Assembly (NCBI RefSeq): GCF_048771995.1
Contig: NC_133064.1
Span: 28,313,001 to 28,377,000, forward strand
Source: Taeniopygia guttata
Lineage: Eukaryota > Chordata > Aves > Passeriformes > Estrildidae
Length of the DNA stretch: 64,000 nucleotides
Direction of reading: 5' to 3'
A program made the translations under genes and the position numbers. Within the stretch, counting starts at the first letter, position 1. The number at the start of each line of letters is the position of its first letter. The notes below the pieces were generated by a model, which worked only from the letters and a program-made list of their open reading frames with translations, had not been told where the DNA came from and did no database searches. Shown in pieces: positions 24,039-37,129 of this stretch.

Positions 24039-25123
24039 TGTTGTGGTTTGACACTGGCCCAACACCAGGCACACATGAGAGTCTCTTGCTCACCCTCCCC
24101 TGCTACAGCTGGGCAGAGGAGGGAAAAAGGAAAAAAAAAACCCAAAAAAACCAAAGGCTTCATGAGTGAGATAAGGACCAGGAGAACTATTTCAAGGGCA
24201 AAACAGGCTCAACTTAAATTGCAAAGTAAATTTATTACTAACAGAGTCAGAGGAGGATAATGAGAAGTCAAATAAGCCCTTATAACACCGTTTCCCCCCC
24301 AGCCCCTCCCCCCTTCCCACCAACAGCACAGGGAGATAGGGCATGGGGGTTTTGGTTAGTTCATCACCAAGATTTTCTTCTGCTGTTTTGGGAGAGCAGT
24401 CCTTCCCCTGTGAGGTCGTGAGGTCCTTCCCACAGGAGACAGGTCTCTGTGAACTTCTCCAGTGTGGGTCCACTCTCATGAGCAGCAGCCACACCAAACC
24501 TGCTGCAATGTGAACTCCCCCTACGGGCAAACAGCCCTTCCAAAACTGCTGTGATGTGAGTCTCTTTCACGGGGTGCAGTCCTCCAAGGACAGGCTGCTC
24601 CAGCCTAGAAGCAGGGGCTCCTTCTCTCCACCGAGTCTTCCAGTGGATCACAGCCTCCTCCAAGCATCCACCTGCTCCAGCTTGGGAACCTCTCCAGTGG
24701 GCTGTGGGTGGATCTCTCTGCATGCCCCCTGGACCCATGGGCTGCAGGGGGACAGCCTGCTTCACCATGGTCTTCACCATGGCCTGCAGAAGAATCTCAG
24801 CTCTGGCATCTGGAGCACCTCCTCCCCCTACTTCTCCACTGACCTTGGTGTCTTCATGTTGTTTTCCCTCATATGTTCTCACCTCTTCCTCCTCTCTAAG
24901 AGCAAAAATGTGTGACCTTGTTTTAATTTTCTTCTTAAATATGTCATCACAGAGGTGTTACCAACCTCCCTCATTGGCCCAGTTTTGTCCAGCAGCATGT
25001 CCATCTTCAGAGCCATCAGCCATTGGTTCTGCCAGACATGGTGGGAAGCTTTCAGCAGCTTCTCACAGAAGCCATCTTTCTGGCCCCCTGCTGCCAATAA
25101 CTAGGCTATGCAAAACCAATACA
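24039..25123 (-). mobile_element. Solo LTR, family F
   Basis: Begins tgttgtggtttgac and ends accaataca, about 1085 bp, with AATAAA on the - strand near 24230. The flanks gggat and ggggt are an imperfect 5-bp duplication. Its first 30 bases resemble the ends of the long LTRs at 27160, 31137 and 37130, suggesting one superfamily. Its right part matches 5226-5956. Confidence 0.68.
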
Positions 25124-26115
25124 GGGGTGTAGGGCAGTGCACTGCCTCACCACAGCAATGCCTAACCTGCCCCTTCCCTCACATACATGCACCCCAAAAT
25201 TTCTCAAGACATTAATCTTTCTAATCTCTCACAGTGCTACCCCGCTCAAGAGAGAAGACACCACAAGGTTACCAGTGCTTTTGTCTGCATAACCACAGAG
25301 AGGACATGAAGAAGTCAGGTGGAAAACCCACCTCTGGCCTGGCATCACAAATACATGAGTTGAGAGGAAGAACAATAACTGCCTTAGCCTCAGATTTTTG
25401 GCAACAGCTTAAATTTAAGAAATCACTCTGGCCCGCAAGTTCTAAGGATGGCAGATCAGGTCTATTTATGAGTTATTTATTGAGCAGATGGGAGATAACA
25501 GACAAAAGGTCTTAATCAGTTACTACACAGCATAAAACTAAAAGAGCTACTAGTAGATTACATAAAACAGTGCACGGCATCAAGATACCTATTGTAAAGC
25601 TACAAAAAGAAATAGTATTAATTAGGAGTCAAATGTAACTTACCACTGAAATTACGATAGTGTACACAGAGTCCTTTTGTTCCACCTTCAGTGGAGTAAC
25701 CACAGAGCAGGCATCCCTGGTCCCTGCTTTGGGGAGAAACTCCACACATTTCCAGGGAATGTGGAGAAGATGTCTGCTTCATGAAAGATTGGTGTGGCTT
25801 TTATAAAGTGAGGTGTCTGTCAGTCAGAAATACAGCTTATTTTCCCACATCTCACTTCCACAGCAAGATGTTTATTGTCAGCTGAGAGTGTTAATTCCAT
25901 GGCACCAAAATAAATTACTACAAGACAGCTTGTCCTGTTTGAGTTATTTCACCAGTGAACAAGCAATCAATAAGCTCTTGTGGGATGGCAAGATGCCCTG
26001 CTACAAATAAAAGGGCTGATGTTACTTCCAATCTTCTTGAAGGAACTTCCAGTTCATATGAACTGTGAGGGGCCTTGATTTCAGCTAGGTGGAGGAAAGG
26101 GGCAATCGGATCTAT
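25124..26115. other. Unassigned, LTR-like debris
   Basis: No host gene recognised. Antisense TTTATT-type signals around 25470 suggest part of an antisense LTR, but borders could not be fixed. Confidence 0.35.
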
Positions 26116-26600
26116 TGAACTGTGTGGATCCAATGGCCTGGTACATTAGACCCACAAGAATATAAGGCTTTAATTTACACCAGCACACAATGTACCCTGA
26201 TGCCATCAAGATACCTAGGGGCAGAATCTACCTCTATTTCTGGGGTGCCAGGGGGATCACAACACCTGACTGTACTGGAAGCTGTAGTGAGTCTGACTGG
26301 GAACAAATGGCAAAAACACCCCATTGTGACTGGTCCAGAGGCCCCGTGCATCCTTGGCATAGATTACCTCAGGAGAGGGTATTTCAAGGACCCATTGTTG
26401 GGCTTTTGGGATAGCAGCTGTGGAGACACAGGGAATTAAACAGATGAATACCTTGCCTGGCGCCTCAGAGGACACTTCAGCTGTGGAATTGCTGAAGGCC
26501 AAAAAAGAACAGATACCAATTGCTACCACAACAGTGCACTGTTGACAATAACACACCAACTGGGATTCCATGACCCTCATGAAATGAATGAGTCTTGTCT
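26116..26600 (+). mobile_element. ERVL pol remnant (protease/RT junction)
   Basis: Contains TGPEAPCILGIDYL and a preceding protease-like stretch, matching the paralogous region at 50.6-50.9 kb. Broken. Confidence 0.65.
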
Positions 26601-26604
26601 TCAC

Positions 26605-28702
26605 AAACTGTGAGTCTGCTGGTAAATAAAGCTAGATACTGAGAAATAAAAGAAACAAAGGAAAGGATTCCACTAATTGATGAAAGGAGTGAGAGGGATT
26701 TGCCTTTACAAACAAACTAGGTCTGCTGAAAAATAAAGTTAGATACTGAGAGATGAAAGAAACAATGGGACAAACCATAAATTGCATAGGAATTCCACTG
26801 ATTGACACAAGGGAAAGAAAAGGGGAGTGGTATACATTAGAAGGGGGTCTTAGGTATTAGGTGTTTTGGGAAGTCTGTACCTCTCAAGTAACTCAGCCAA
26901 TGGGGAAAGAGAGAGGGAAATGCGGTTGGGAAATTAGGATAAAAAGGAGTCTGCATCCTCCAAAAAAATTGAGAGACCCCAGGGGAAATGCCCCATGGCT
27001 TCTCCTTTTATTCTAGTAAAGTTACAGGACTCCTCTGTCTCATTTTTGGACATAAACGTCTGGTGTTTGTGGATTAATTTTCCTGACAATTTGGGAGCTC
27101 TTGTCCAGAATATTTCCACCATCCGGGGGTGATGGACAGCAAGCAGAGCTGAAGGCGTGTGTCATGGTTTGACACTGGCATAATGCCAGTGCCCCCCATG
27201 AAAATGCAATTTCTCAACTGAATGCTGTGAAATGCGATCGAGAACAGAGCAAAGCAGGCCCAAGCCTAATAACAAGAAAAAATATTTATTAAACTACTAC
27301 CACTATGCTACTATAAAAGAGGGGGGAAAAAAGAAGAAAGAAAACACACACAATTCAAAATGAAAACTTTCCAAAGCATTCCTCCTCCCACCACCCAACT
27401 CCAACAAACCACAGTGAGACACAATCTGGACCTCAATCAGATTTCCACCCTCCAGATAATCAAAACCCAGTCCATCTGCAGGGAGAGAGGAGTCTCTTCT
27501 GTGCCACAGACCCCCCAAGAGACACAGCTGCCACATCCTGTGCTTCCATGTCACCACATGGCACCGCTCGGAGAAAAAAGTTTGCCAATGGTGACCCTCT
27601 CCTTTCCATGCACATTTCTCTCACCACCAATGCATGGATGGACAGACTGCTTTTAGGATTTTTCCTTTCAAGGATGCCCTGCCAAGAGGGGAAAAAACAA
27701 CAGTTCAGTTTTTCATTTTTGGGACCAACAGTCCCCCCCATTTTCCCCTGGGGCCGAGGATCCACGAACAGAGCTCTTCTTCTCTTCTTCCTCTCTGAAG
27801 ACAGGGGGCACCTCCACAAACCTCCTTAACTTTTCTCTGTTCGCTCTACTTCTGTCTTTTCCCAGCTGAAGCATGGTCTCTTTGTCTCACCGGCATCCTC
27901 CTAAAATACAGTCTCTCTTGGAGGAGAAGATCAGTTCAGTCTGTGGCTACCAAGAAAAAGTCCAGCCAAAAGCCACTCCATCATCTCCCACCTAGAATTT
28001 CTCCTTCCAACATCTCAGGTCCCAGGCTGTCTCTCTTCCTCTCTCTTCAAACCAAGGAGGAGAAAAATTTCACAAAGCTTTCATTTCTCAGGAAGGGTTA
28101 AAAGTCCCAACTCCCAGAGATGGCTCGCTGCCCAGGCTCCAGCTCCCACAGCCCGGCTGGGCACCTTGCGGCCCCCCCGCTCTTCTCCTTCCCCGCGGTG
28201 AACTGCTGATAAAACCACCGTCGTCTTTTTTTTCTCTCTTGGGAGAGAGAGAGACTCTGGGGGGAATGGAGACATCCCAGATTTTCTCCACCCTTCCATC
28301 TGCAGGGGGCCAGCCCGGTTCCAGCCCCTCCACCCTTGGGCCTACCTCCGAAGGCCACATGGCTTCTCCCCTCCCCCACCCAGCTTGTCGCCGGGCAGGG
28401 GAGAGTCCTGCACTGACCGCTGACCGGAACCCAAGAGACCGAGTTCTCCTGGGAATTCTGCTTTTAACCCCTCTTGTGTTCTCAGAGGCGTGTCTACCTT
28501 CAATTGGTCAATGTCCAAATTGACCTCTTCTTTCCGGAAAAATTTTTTTTCCGTGTCAAACCATGACAGTGTGTCACCCAGGTTTGGTGATCAGCTCCCC
28601 TTGCTGGTGGCTGACACCAGGTGATCAATGGAGTTCCCAAGACTGTCCAGTAGACAGACAAGTGGTGGACCAGGGTGGTCCATAAAGAATCCCCAGAGAA
28701 GG
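26605..28702 (+). mobile_element. Class I ERV LTR plus leader, split by a long LTR
   Basis: The LTR ends tttcctgaca at 27088, directly followed by atttgggagctcttgtcca, a gamma-type primer-binding-site-like sequence. Leader sequence continues to 27159 and resumes after the inserted LTR at 28569. The LTR left border is uncertain (about 26.6 kb) because a tandem duplication of a ctgctg-aaataaag block confuses it. No coding region remains in view. Confidence 0.55.
27160..28568 (-). mobile_element. Long solo LTR, family L copy 1
   Basis: Begins tgtcatggtttgac and ends gtcaaaccatgaca (14-bp inverted termini), 1409 bp. Flanks are gcgtg and gtgtg, a 5-bp duplication with one change. AATAAA on the - strand near 27285. 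Two further copies lie at 31137 and 37130, all in the same orientation. The 5-bp duplication and the termini suggest an ERVL-like group. Confidence 0.85.
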
Positions 28703-29332
28703 TGTTTTGGTTTAGGGCAAATTTGGGAGAAAACTTCTAAAGCGGTTTTTTTAGAAGGCAGATTTAAGTGGCTTTTCTTTTAATTGGTGTCATAGTTTTA
28801 ACCAACACTAAAACACACCACAGTTGGTTTTGGAAAAGATTTTTTTGGAGAAAAGTGGAAAAAAATGTGTTGATTTAATAGGTAAAGTATTTACTATTAC
28901 AAAAAATGAACAATATTAAAAAATAAAACTTTTTGTTGCTCTGAAGAGATGACAAACTTAGAAAGTTTTCTTCATGGGTTGCAGTTTGGCTTACTTAGTC
29001 TGTTATTAGTCTTTTTGGTGTTGGAAATGTAGCTTAGGCTAGGCTCTGGTGGGCTATAGGTGTGAGCTGTTGGTGGTTTTTTGGGTTTTTAGTCTAGAGT
29101 AGGTTTAAATAGTTTTAAGAAAAAACTATAGTCTAGGGAACTTTTTTGCTTTAGCTAGCTGAAAATTAACTAAAAGCAAAGTTATTTTTAGCCATCTGTT
29201 TTGCAGACAACATAGTCTAGGAGCAGGATCTGGGGGAGCATGTGCAGTTTCTGATAATAAACTCTGCGCTTCTTGTCTTCTCTTCTTTACTCTTGGAATG
29301 AGCCTTAAAGGTGTAAAACTTATTTTTGGGCA
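28703..29332 (-). mobile_element. LTR, family G, antisense
   Basis: Reverse complement of the LTR at 46789-47396 over its length (shared aactatagtctaggg, ctagctgaaaattaac and ggcaaatttgg blocks). Begins tgttttggtttagggc. No matching duplication found at its ends. Confidence 0.65.
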
Positions 29333-29612
29333 TGATAAAGAAATTCTAGAACATTCTACTTTTTATTTTTATCTCATTAGCTAACTACTAAAACTAATAT
29401 ATATTTTAATTCAACAAACATATGTGTTATATATTTATACAGTATACAGTTATATATAGACAATTGCAGTAATGTTCAGCAAATAGTGATATTTACACAT
29501 GGTTCTCACTCAACAATAAGATCTTTTTGAGGCATATATTGTGTCGTTTTATTTTTTTTGCATTATCTACTATGTGTAATTTGGTTTTTGAGCAAAGACA
29601 ATCTCATGGATG
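29333..29612. other. AT-rich flank of class I provirus
   Basis: No feature other than the last four bases gatg, the left copy of the provirus target duplication. Confidence 0.6.
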
Positions 29613-30122
29613 TGAAACAGTAAAATTTAACAGGGTAGAAAATCCATCTGGATTTAGGTGAAGTGTACTGCGTGGTGGCTTGCTAACATGAGTGAAATAT
29701 GCTGTTTAGTCTGTTAACTCTGCTGTGCTTGTAAAAGTGTCCCAGCCAAGGAGAAAATAATGTAATTTCCAAGGTGAAGAGATAAGAGGGGCCCCTTGAA
29801 CTCTGAAACTAAGAAAAGAAGAAGTCTGCAAAAATGGACAAAGGGATTAAAGAGTCCTCTGTACAAAGGGCCAACTGTAAATTGTAACTCGAAATCAACA
29901 GAATGAATATGCATGAACCTATTATATGATTCTATGTATATGTAAATTAGTGCAGGATAATAAAAAGGATTGGGAATCCCCAAGAAGTGCGCATGCCCTT
30001 TGAAGGGAAATCCCTGCTGCAAGGGAAATCTCAGTGTGCATCCAGCACTGAAAATAAAAATTACCATTCCCTACAAATTTGTGTTAGAATTGTGGAGTTT
30101 TGATTTTTTCATCCGCGTGTCA
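29613..30122 (+). mobile_element. 5' LTR of class I provirus B
   Basis: Begins tgaaacagtaaaattt and ends ccgcgtgtca, 510 bp. Followed by tttggtgagccagccagg, the gamma-type primer-binding-site position. Matches the 3' LTR along its whole length. Confidence 0.9.
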
Positions 30123-31136
30123 TTTGGTGAGCCAGCCAGGAGATTTTCTGTCCTCGCAGGGGCAGTGGGAGAGTGGACCCCTTGGCGTGCCTCGGGGAAT
30201 TTCCCCGGAGGGGCTCTGCTCTGCCTCAGCTTGCCACCTGCGGAGACAGACAACGACCTGCTGGTGTGCGGATGAACGGTATGTACTGAGAGGGCCCTGG
30301 GGAGAGAGAGAGACAGGACTGCTGGTAAGTCACTCAAGAGACGTCTGAGGGCACAGCCTTGTTCCCGTGCTTGCAGGAGGCAGCCCCGCCAATAGGGTGG
30401 CTGGGGCGAGTGGAGACAAGTTCACTGTTCCGATAGACCGGCCGCTAGCAACTCTGGGGGTGAGTAGAGTGAACCCGAGGTTTGTGTGCTTGTGGTGTCC
30501 GGACACTGTGTGGTTGATGCGTTTGTAGTTTTGTAGTTGTGTGAGTGAGTGGTGTTTAAAGGGAGTGAACGAGCAAATGAGTAAGTGTACCCGTGGCGTG
30601 GCGTGAAGTGCTACTCGCGTCTGAAGTGACCGGGTGAAACCCCGGGAGGGGGGGGGGGGAGGGGGGTTTGCTGGCTGAGCCGCGGAGAAGTGAGACGAGT
30701 GGAGGACATTTGTTGATTTACTGTGTTTAAAGGTGGTAATTTGTGTATTTTAACAGTGGCTAAACGAATTCAGAGAGTTCCTTTGCCCCAGTGGTTTAGA
30801 CTTGATCCCTGGGAGTTTGTGAACCCTGTGGATTATTGGATAGATAGAGGAGACCAACGAGTTCAATTGGGGGGGCTTTATCGGACTTCAGCTGGTAATA
30901 TTGTAAGTCTGGACTGGGAGCAACCCGCCATAGAAGATTTAGAAATTCCCGGAGTGACAAACGGAATAGCCTGCCTCTGCGGGCAGTTCCCAGGGGCTTT
31001 TGGTGTATCGGGAGGCTGGCACCCTGCATGGGTACTGTTACAGTGTAGAGTTTGTGAAAGACGCTGGTATTGCTGCTCTAGTAGTTGTCAGGGCATATGC
31101 CCTGAGTGTAAATTGAGGGTACCTGATCAGGCTAAC
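30123..31136 (+). mobile_element. Leader and 5' coding remnant of provirus B
   Basis: Starts with a gtgagccagccagg primer-site-like sequence, then a G-rich leader (G-runs near 30650-30667). An open frame from 30723 includes LPQWFRLDPWEF and a cysteine-rich stretch (CRVCERRWYCCSS). I do not recognise this protein; it may be a gag or leader-encoded product. Confidence 0.5.
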
Positions 31137-32538
31137 TGTCACGGTTTGACGCTGGCACAATGCCAGCGCCCCATGAAAATACAACTTACCAACCAAATGC
31201 TGTGAAATGTGATCAAGAACAGAGCAAAGCAGGCCAAACTTAATAACAAAAGAAAAAGCTTTATTACACTACTACTACTACTACTATAAAAGGAAAAGAA
31301 AGGAAAGGAAAAAAACACACAAAATTCGAAATGAAAACCTTCCAAAACATTTCTCCTCCCTCCACCCAACTCCACCCCAGCGAGACCCATTTGGATCCTT
31401 AATCAAGTTTTCACCCTTCAATATAATCAATACTGAGCCCATCGGGGAAGAGAGGAGTCCCCCTTGCAACCATAGACCCCCAGGAAACACAGCTGCCACC
31501 TTTTGTGTTTCCAATGTCACACCTGGCACCGCCCAGACACACCGGCCAGTGTGACCCTCTTCTCTCCATGTCACAGTGCTCTCACCACCGGGCATGGACA
31601 GAGACTGCTTATAGGGCCCCTTTAAGGATGCTTTGCCAAGGACCACCAGGAACAACAGTCCAGTATCACAATTCGGGACTAGAGTCCCCCCCATTTTCCC
31701 CTGGGGCCGAGGGTCCAAAAGACAGAGATCGCCTTCTCTTCTTCCTGAAGATGGAGGGCATCCTCACACCCTCCTCAGCTCTCTCTCTGTCCACTCCAAA
31801 ACTGGTAGTTGCTGCAGAAGGTCTCTTGGCCCACCAATGCATCCCCCTAAAATGCAGTCCCTCTTGAAAAGAAAGAGTGGTTCAGTCTATGGTAAACAAG
31901 CAGAGTCCAGCCAAAAAGCCACTCTATCATCTGCCCCCAACCTTCTTCTCTAAACATCTGAGGTTTCAAGCTGTCTCTCTTTTCTTCAAATTCAGGAGGA
32001 GTAATATTTCATAAAGCCTTCATTTCTCAGGAAGGGTTAAAAGTCCCAACTCCCAAGGATGGCTCGCTGCCCAGGCTCCGGCTCCCACAGCCCGGCTGGG
32101 CACCTTGCGGCCCCCCCGCTCTTCTCCTTCCCTGCGGCGAACTGCTGATAAAACCACCGAGTCTCTGTCTCTTTTTCTCTCCTGGGAGATAGAGAGACTC
32201 TGGGGGGAGCGGAGACATCCCAGATTTCTCCACCCTTCCATCTGCAGGGGCTGACCCAGCCGGTTCCGATCCTTTACCTCCTGGCCTACCTGTGCAGGCC
32301 GCATGGCTCCCCTCCCCCACCCAGCCCGGGCTGGGGGGGGAAAGGTCCGTACCATGCGATGACCGGAACCAAAGAAGGACGAGTCCTCCTGGGAATTCCG
32401 CTTTTAACCCTTCTGTGTTCTCAGAGGCGTGTCCACCTTCAATTGGTCACCCCAAGTGTCAGTATCTAAACCTGACCCCTGACTGGTGAACCTCTTCCTT
32501 CTAAAAAAAAAATTCTCTTCCCGTGTCAAACCATGACA
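31137..32538 (-). mobile_element. Long solo LTR, family L copy 2
   Basis: 1402 bp, tgtcacggtttgac to aaccatgaca, flanked by the exact 5-bp duplication ctaac (31132-31136 and 32539-32543). A (CTA)n microsatellite lies near 31268-31286. Inserted in provirus B leader/gag. Confidence 0.92.
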
Positions 32539-32763
32539 CTAACTCAGAACCTGAGATCTTAAAGCTTGTGTGCAGAAAAACACATTTGATACCTGCCACC
32601 TGGGGTTGCGTGTGGGAGGAAGCTTGAGAAAGAACTGAAGCTCTGTGAAGAGAGATTTGGATGGAAACGAGATAGAACAAGGAGAAGGAGGTAATAGGAA
32701 CTAATCAGAGTAAAAAAGTTCCCCGGGCTAGCCCCTTGGGGTGCATCTTAGCCCACTGGAAAG

Positions 32764-33423
32764 TGTCGGAACTCAAAATGTCCCTCAGACATTTTTAGAG
32801 GTTCCAGGCCTTGGTCAGAAGCATTTTAGACCCTGGCAAGCAGCTGAAAACAGCTGTGATCTTGAGTTTGAACCATGGAATGAGTTACCAACTTTGAAGG
32901 TGGAAGGAGCGGTCACAGAGAGTTAGATGGTATAGTAAAAGTAGTCACAAATTAGAGGGTAAAATTTTTTAGTATTGTACAGGGGGGTTTTAACACCTGT
33001 ACAGGGGGGTTTTACTTTGTACAGGGGGGTCAGGAGTTCTAAGATGGAGGAAAGTGGACCTGATCCTTTTCTTCCTCCTTCTTCTTCCTGTCCTCCATGT
33101 TCTTGGTGATGTTGGCATTTTTCTATTGGTTTAGGCTGGGGACACACTGTTCAACGTAGATGATAGATATTGGCACATTATTGTAAATATAGTACGCGTA
33201 GTTTCTGGTATATAATGTTTGTACCATCCCACTGAGGGGCAGAGCCCCGCACGCTGCCCTGCAAGACAGACCTGCGGCAGGGCAGCAGAACTTGTTATAG
33301 ATAAGCAAAAATAAACAACCTTGAAACCAGCACAGACGAACTATGGCTTCTTCTTTGGCAACGGGGCAGAAAGACAGAGACTTTCTACAATCTCGGAATC
33401 ACCAATACCCACAGATTCCGACA
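32764..33423 (+). mobile_element. Solo LTR, class II family A
   Basis: 660 bp, tgtcggaactc to gattccgaca, flanked by the exact 6-bp duplication ggaaag (32758-32763 and 33424-33429). Reverse complement of the proviral LTR at 4566-5225 with few differences, so a young family. Confidence 0.93.
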
Positions 33424-33429
33424 GGAAAG

Positions 33430-34170
33430 AAGTTGCCAGTAGGGGTGGCTCAGAAAATAAAAAAGATTTAATTCAATATTGCACACGCTGGTGGCCGTTA
33501 TACAGGTTGGAGGATGGGGCAAAGTGGCCACCTGCTGGAACTTTAGATTATAACACTGCAGTTAATATTGTTCTTAAGACGGGAAAGTAAATGGAATAAG
33601 GTTTTGCATGCTGATATGCTTTTTGCTTTAAGAAATCACCCAGAATGGCAGAGGGACTGTGGGCTCAGAGCTCCTTCTGAACCACTGGTGTTAGTTCTTG
33701 AAAAGGAAAACAAAGCAAAGAGAGGGCAAATCAAACTCTGTTGTTCAGCATGCAGTATAAGACAGTGATGTATGAGATCAGATAAAGTTTATCATGCTGA
33801 GGAGCAAGAACAAAATACATTTCATCTGTTAAAAGCTCCTCCTAGGAGATGGAGGGATGAGAGGGATGATGATAAAGACGAGGAGGACTTCCCAAAAAGA
33901 GAGGAAGAGGACTCAGGTGGGGAATGCACATCCACTCAGATTTATCCCTCTCCTGCCAGCCCAATTTCATCCAGAACTAGGAGGCAAGCAGTGTTACAGG
34001 CCCCTCTGCGAGAAGCAGTAGGACCAGAAGGGGAGAAGCTAATTATTCAAGTGCCATTCACCACTCTTGACTTAGAAGCATGGGAGAGGATTGCTAGAAA
34101 TTATCGTGTTGATCCGATACTTACTGCCAAATGTTTACAGTACGTTATCAAACAACACAATCCAGATTAG
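33430..34170 (+). mobile_element. Provirus B gag-like remnant
   Basis: Shows a matrix-like block (KWPPAGTLDYNTAV), an acidic linker rich in D/E, and a capsid-start-like block (IQVPFTTLDLEAWERIARNY). These are gamma-type gag landmarks. Broken. Confidence 0.65.
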
Positions 34171-34440
34171 GCTGACATGCAGTTACTATTGGAGGCTTTT
34201 ACTGAGACAGAGAAACAGTTAATCTTAAAAACAGCAGGAACTTTGGCAGAAGATTACCGCAAAAGAAGCAGCAAAAGGTGAAGTAACTACAGAAGGAGCT
34301 CTGATCCCAGATAGACAAATTTCCCTTGAAGGTAAGCCAGAATATAATAAGAAAATAGGAAACTAATCGAGGATCAAAAAGGGAAATATGACCACGAGGG
34401 GTGGGCCACCACTGAAGGGAAGCTGGTAATCCCTTCCCAC

Positions 34441-35200
34441 TTGTTGTGGTCACTAGTAAGGGAGGAGCATCAGAAAACACACTGGGGAGTAGATGCCCTG
34501 AACACCTATTTGACTAAAAGGATTGTTGCCAAGAATCTATATGCCACTATTATTCAAGTGACCCGACAATGTGATCTTTGCCTCCAGACTAAACCCAAGA
34601 ATATCCCCAGACCAAAACTCGGTCAGATTGGGACGGGCCGTGGACCTGGACAGCAGTGTCAAATTGACTTTTCAGAACTCCCAAGGAAAGGGGGGTATAA
34701 GTATTTGCTAGTGCTAACTGATACCTTTTCAGGGTGGCCAGAGGCATTCCCCACCAGAACTGTTAAAGCTCGTGAAGTGACCAGGGTATTATTACAAGAA
34801 ATAATACCACATTTCGGAGTTCCAGCCACAATATCCTCAGACAGGGTATCACATTTCATTTCCAGAATAGTACAACAGATTAGTAACCACCTGGGCATAG
34901 ATTGAGAACTACATACTCCATACTGCCCCCAGTCAAGTGACCAGGTAGAGAAAATGAATCATCTGATTAAACAACAAATTGTAAGGCTGGGGCAGGAAGT
35001 TCATTTACCCTGGCCCCAAGCTCTTCCACTGGCACTGTTGCGGATTCGAACTAAACCTAGAGCTAAAGATAAGCTGAGTCCCTTTGAAATGCTTTATGGA
35101 AGGCCATATGGAACACAGAAGGGGATGTCCACCCACACTGGAGAGGTAACATTGGCCACCTATATTGTGGCTTTAAGTAAATAGCTCAGAGAAATTGAAA
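34441..35200 (+). mobile_element. Provirus B integrase remnant
   Basis: Shows the zinc-binding HH-CC pattern (HQKTHWG, CDLCLQTKP) followed by the core start (QIDFSELP), LVLTDTFSGWPEAFPT and the carboxy-terminal end LSPFEMLYGRPY, in the order typical of gamma-like integrases. Broken. Confidence 0.8.
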
Positions 35201-35499
35201 AACATGTGGCTGGAACTCGGAACAAGGAATTAGATGGACCAGTACATAACATACAACCTGGAGATTATGTATATATTAAGTCTCTTACAGAAAAGACTTT
35301 GGAACCACAGTGCAAGGACCATTCCAGGTGCTTCTCACCACCTTCACCACGATCAAGGTCAAGGAGCGGAATGCCTGGATCCACCACTCTCGAGTGAAGA
35401 AGGCTCCAGAAGCCCCTTAGAAAGTGACACCAGGAGACAAAGGACTGAAACTAAAACTTACCTCGGCAAAATGGGTATATTGCGGCCAGGGGTACCTTG

Positions 35500-36830
35500 T
35501 AATTTCATTTAGAGAATTCTTTTGTATATAATTATAATTGGAGTCTTAGAATTAGAAAGTACCTCTATCCAAATTGATACTGAATGGCCTTGGTCCCAGG
35601 CTTTTGATCAGTATACTGGATCCATGGGGGAACCTTTTGAGATAAAAAATTTGAAACTATCTACTGTAGTAATCCACGAGAATCAGGTATATGAAAAGCA
35701 GGAGTGGCAAGAAAAAGACCTGTAAACACTTCAATGAATAAGAGGAGAAGAAATTAGGGTAGGATGCCGGATAATCAATGGGACCACTCATGAGAGACCA
35801 GATGAGGTTATTGTCTCCACCCCTCCTGCATACAAGTACTGGGAGGTCTGTGATAGCCCAGGTAAATTAGATTGTTGGTATAATTTCACATTAATTCAGC
35901 CTGTAGAAGTGATTTGTCTGTGGGCTCATGATAAAGTCAGACTCTCATTTAAATTTAAAATAGATGTTATTCATATTACAACGATAAAACCACTTACAAC
36001 TCATACCAATACTCAAGCAGCTCAGATCCAAACCATACTTGAACCTAAAATATATGAAATAGGCCCATACATAGTGAGAAATATGGGTCAACAACAACTG
36101 TTGTTCAATCCAGAGTAGTCTCTCAAACGTGTTGAATTGCTAATACAAATTAACATCTCAGAAATCCAGCCAGCCTGCACCTCTTTCCTAAGAACATCCT
36201 TTGAGGGCTGGACAATGTGGTTACAAAGACAAATACACCTCAGAAGCAAAATAAAAATGGAACTAACTGGGATATTAGGGACAGGATTAGGAGTTTTAAA
36301 TGGAATTGATTCAGAAATACTGATGAATAAGCTGTCTACTACAACAAGTAGTTTAACAAAATTAAACAGCCTTTACAGTCATCTTTATTAGCATTAAGAA
36401 CTAGCCAGTGGCAGATTTCGAAAGTACTGCCAAAGTGGGAAAAGGCCGGGGACCAAGACCACAAGTTAATAATAGAAGTGCTTAACACAGTCCAAGATAA
36501 TGTGTCTTTAGCTCTCAGCTGTATGCAAGCACAGTTGTGGTTGCAGGCAATAGCAGCTCTGATCATACGGGAAGGAAGTGAAGGTTAATTTCCAGCAGAA
36601 ATCCAAAAGATTGTCGGGGATGATGTGATTAATTTCGAAAGAAAGTTTCAGTCCTGGTGGACTATGGTAAATTTTATCTATGATCGTGCTTCTAATGTGG
36701 CCACTGCCTTTGTGCTAACTATACATAATGCCACTGTTTATGTGATCCACCCCATCATCGCACTAAGATTAAATCATAAGAAAACAGTGCTCTACCCCTC
36801 AGAGCATAGAGTGTGGGCATGAAAGGTGAA
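35500..36830 (+). mobile_element. Provirus B env-like remnant
   Basis: Surface-like region, then a fusion-peptide-like GTGLGVLNGIDSEIL and downstream transmembrane-subunit-like helical sequence. Position after integrase supports env. Broken. Confidence 0.6.
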
Positions 36831-37129
36831 TGAAAAGTAGAAAACAGTAAACATAGAATCCTGTGTTGCTAGGGAGCAACTAGGATTCATTTATGAAGGC
36901 AATAACATTAATGCTCAAGATGTGTGTCTCGACAATGAACAAAGTATTTGCCACATTGAAATCCATCCAGTCACTTATCAGAAAACTGTGCTTGTATATA
37001 CTAGTAAAGGTTGTGTATGCTTGAGAACTGCCTGTGATATTATAAAAATCGATGACAGTGCTTTTATTTTGTCTACTAGAAATCATTCTAATTTTTGTAT
37101 TTGCATTTTTGTTAAGATTATTAGGTGTG

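Larger units (their letters stand above)
20319..26600 (+). mobile_element. ERVL-type (class III) element, broken, with insertions
   Basis: Order on the + strand: LTR (20319-21130), primer-binding-site-like sequence, leader/gag-like sequence (21.2-21.79 and 22.45-23.45 kb) and a pol protease/RT junction (26.12-26.58 kb, motif TGPEAPCILGIDYL). The same pol motif occurs in the second copy at 50.78 kb. The gag and pol wording matches avian ERVL-group elements. A solo LTR (21793-22448) and a family F LTR (24039-25123) are inserted in it. It has many breaks and no intact gene; no 3' LTR was recognised. Confidence 0.65.

Noticed and set aside
34441-34905. Domesticated integrase gene
   Set aside because: It lies in a structurally complete proviral context with paired LTRs and visible decay nearby. 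No sign of host adoption.
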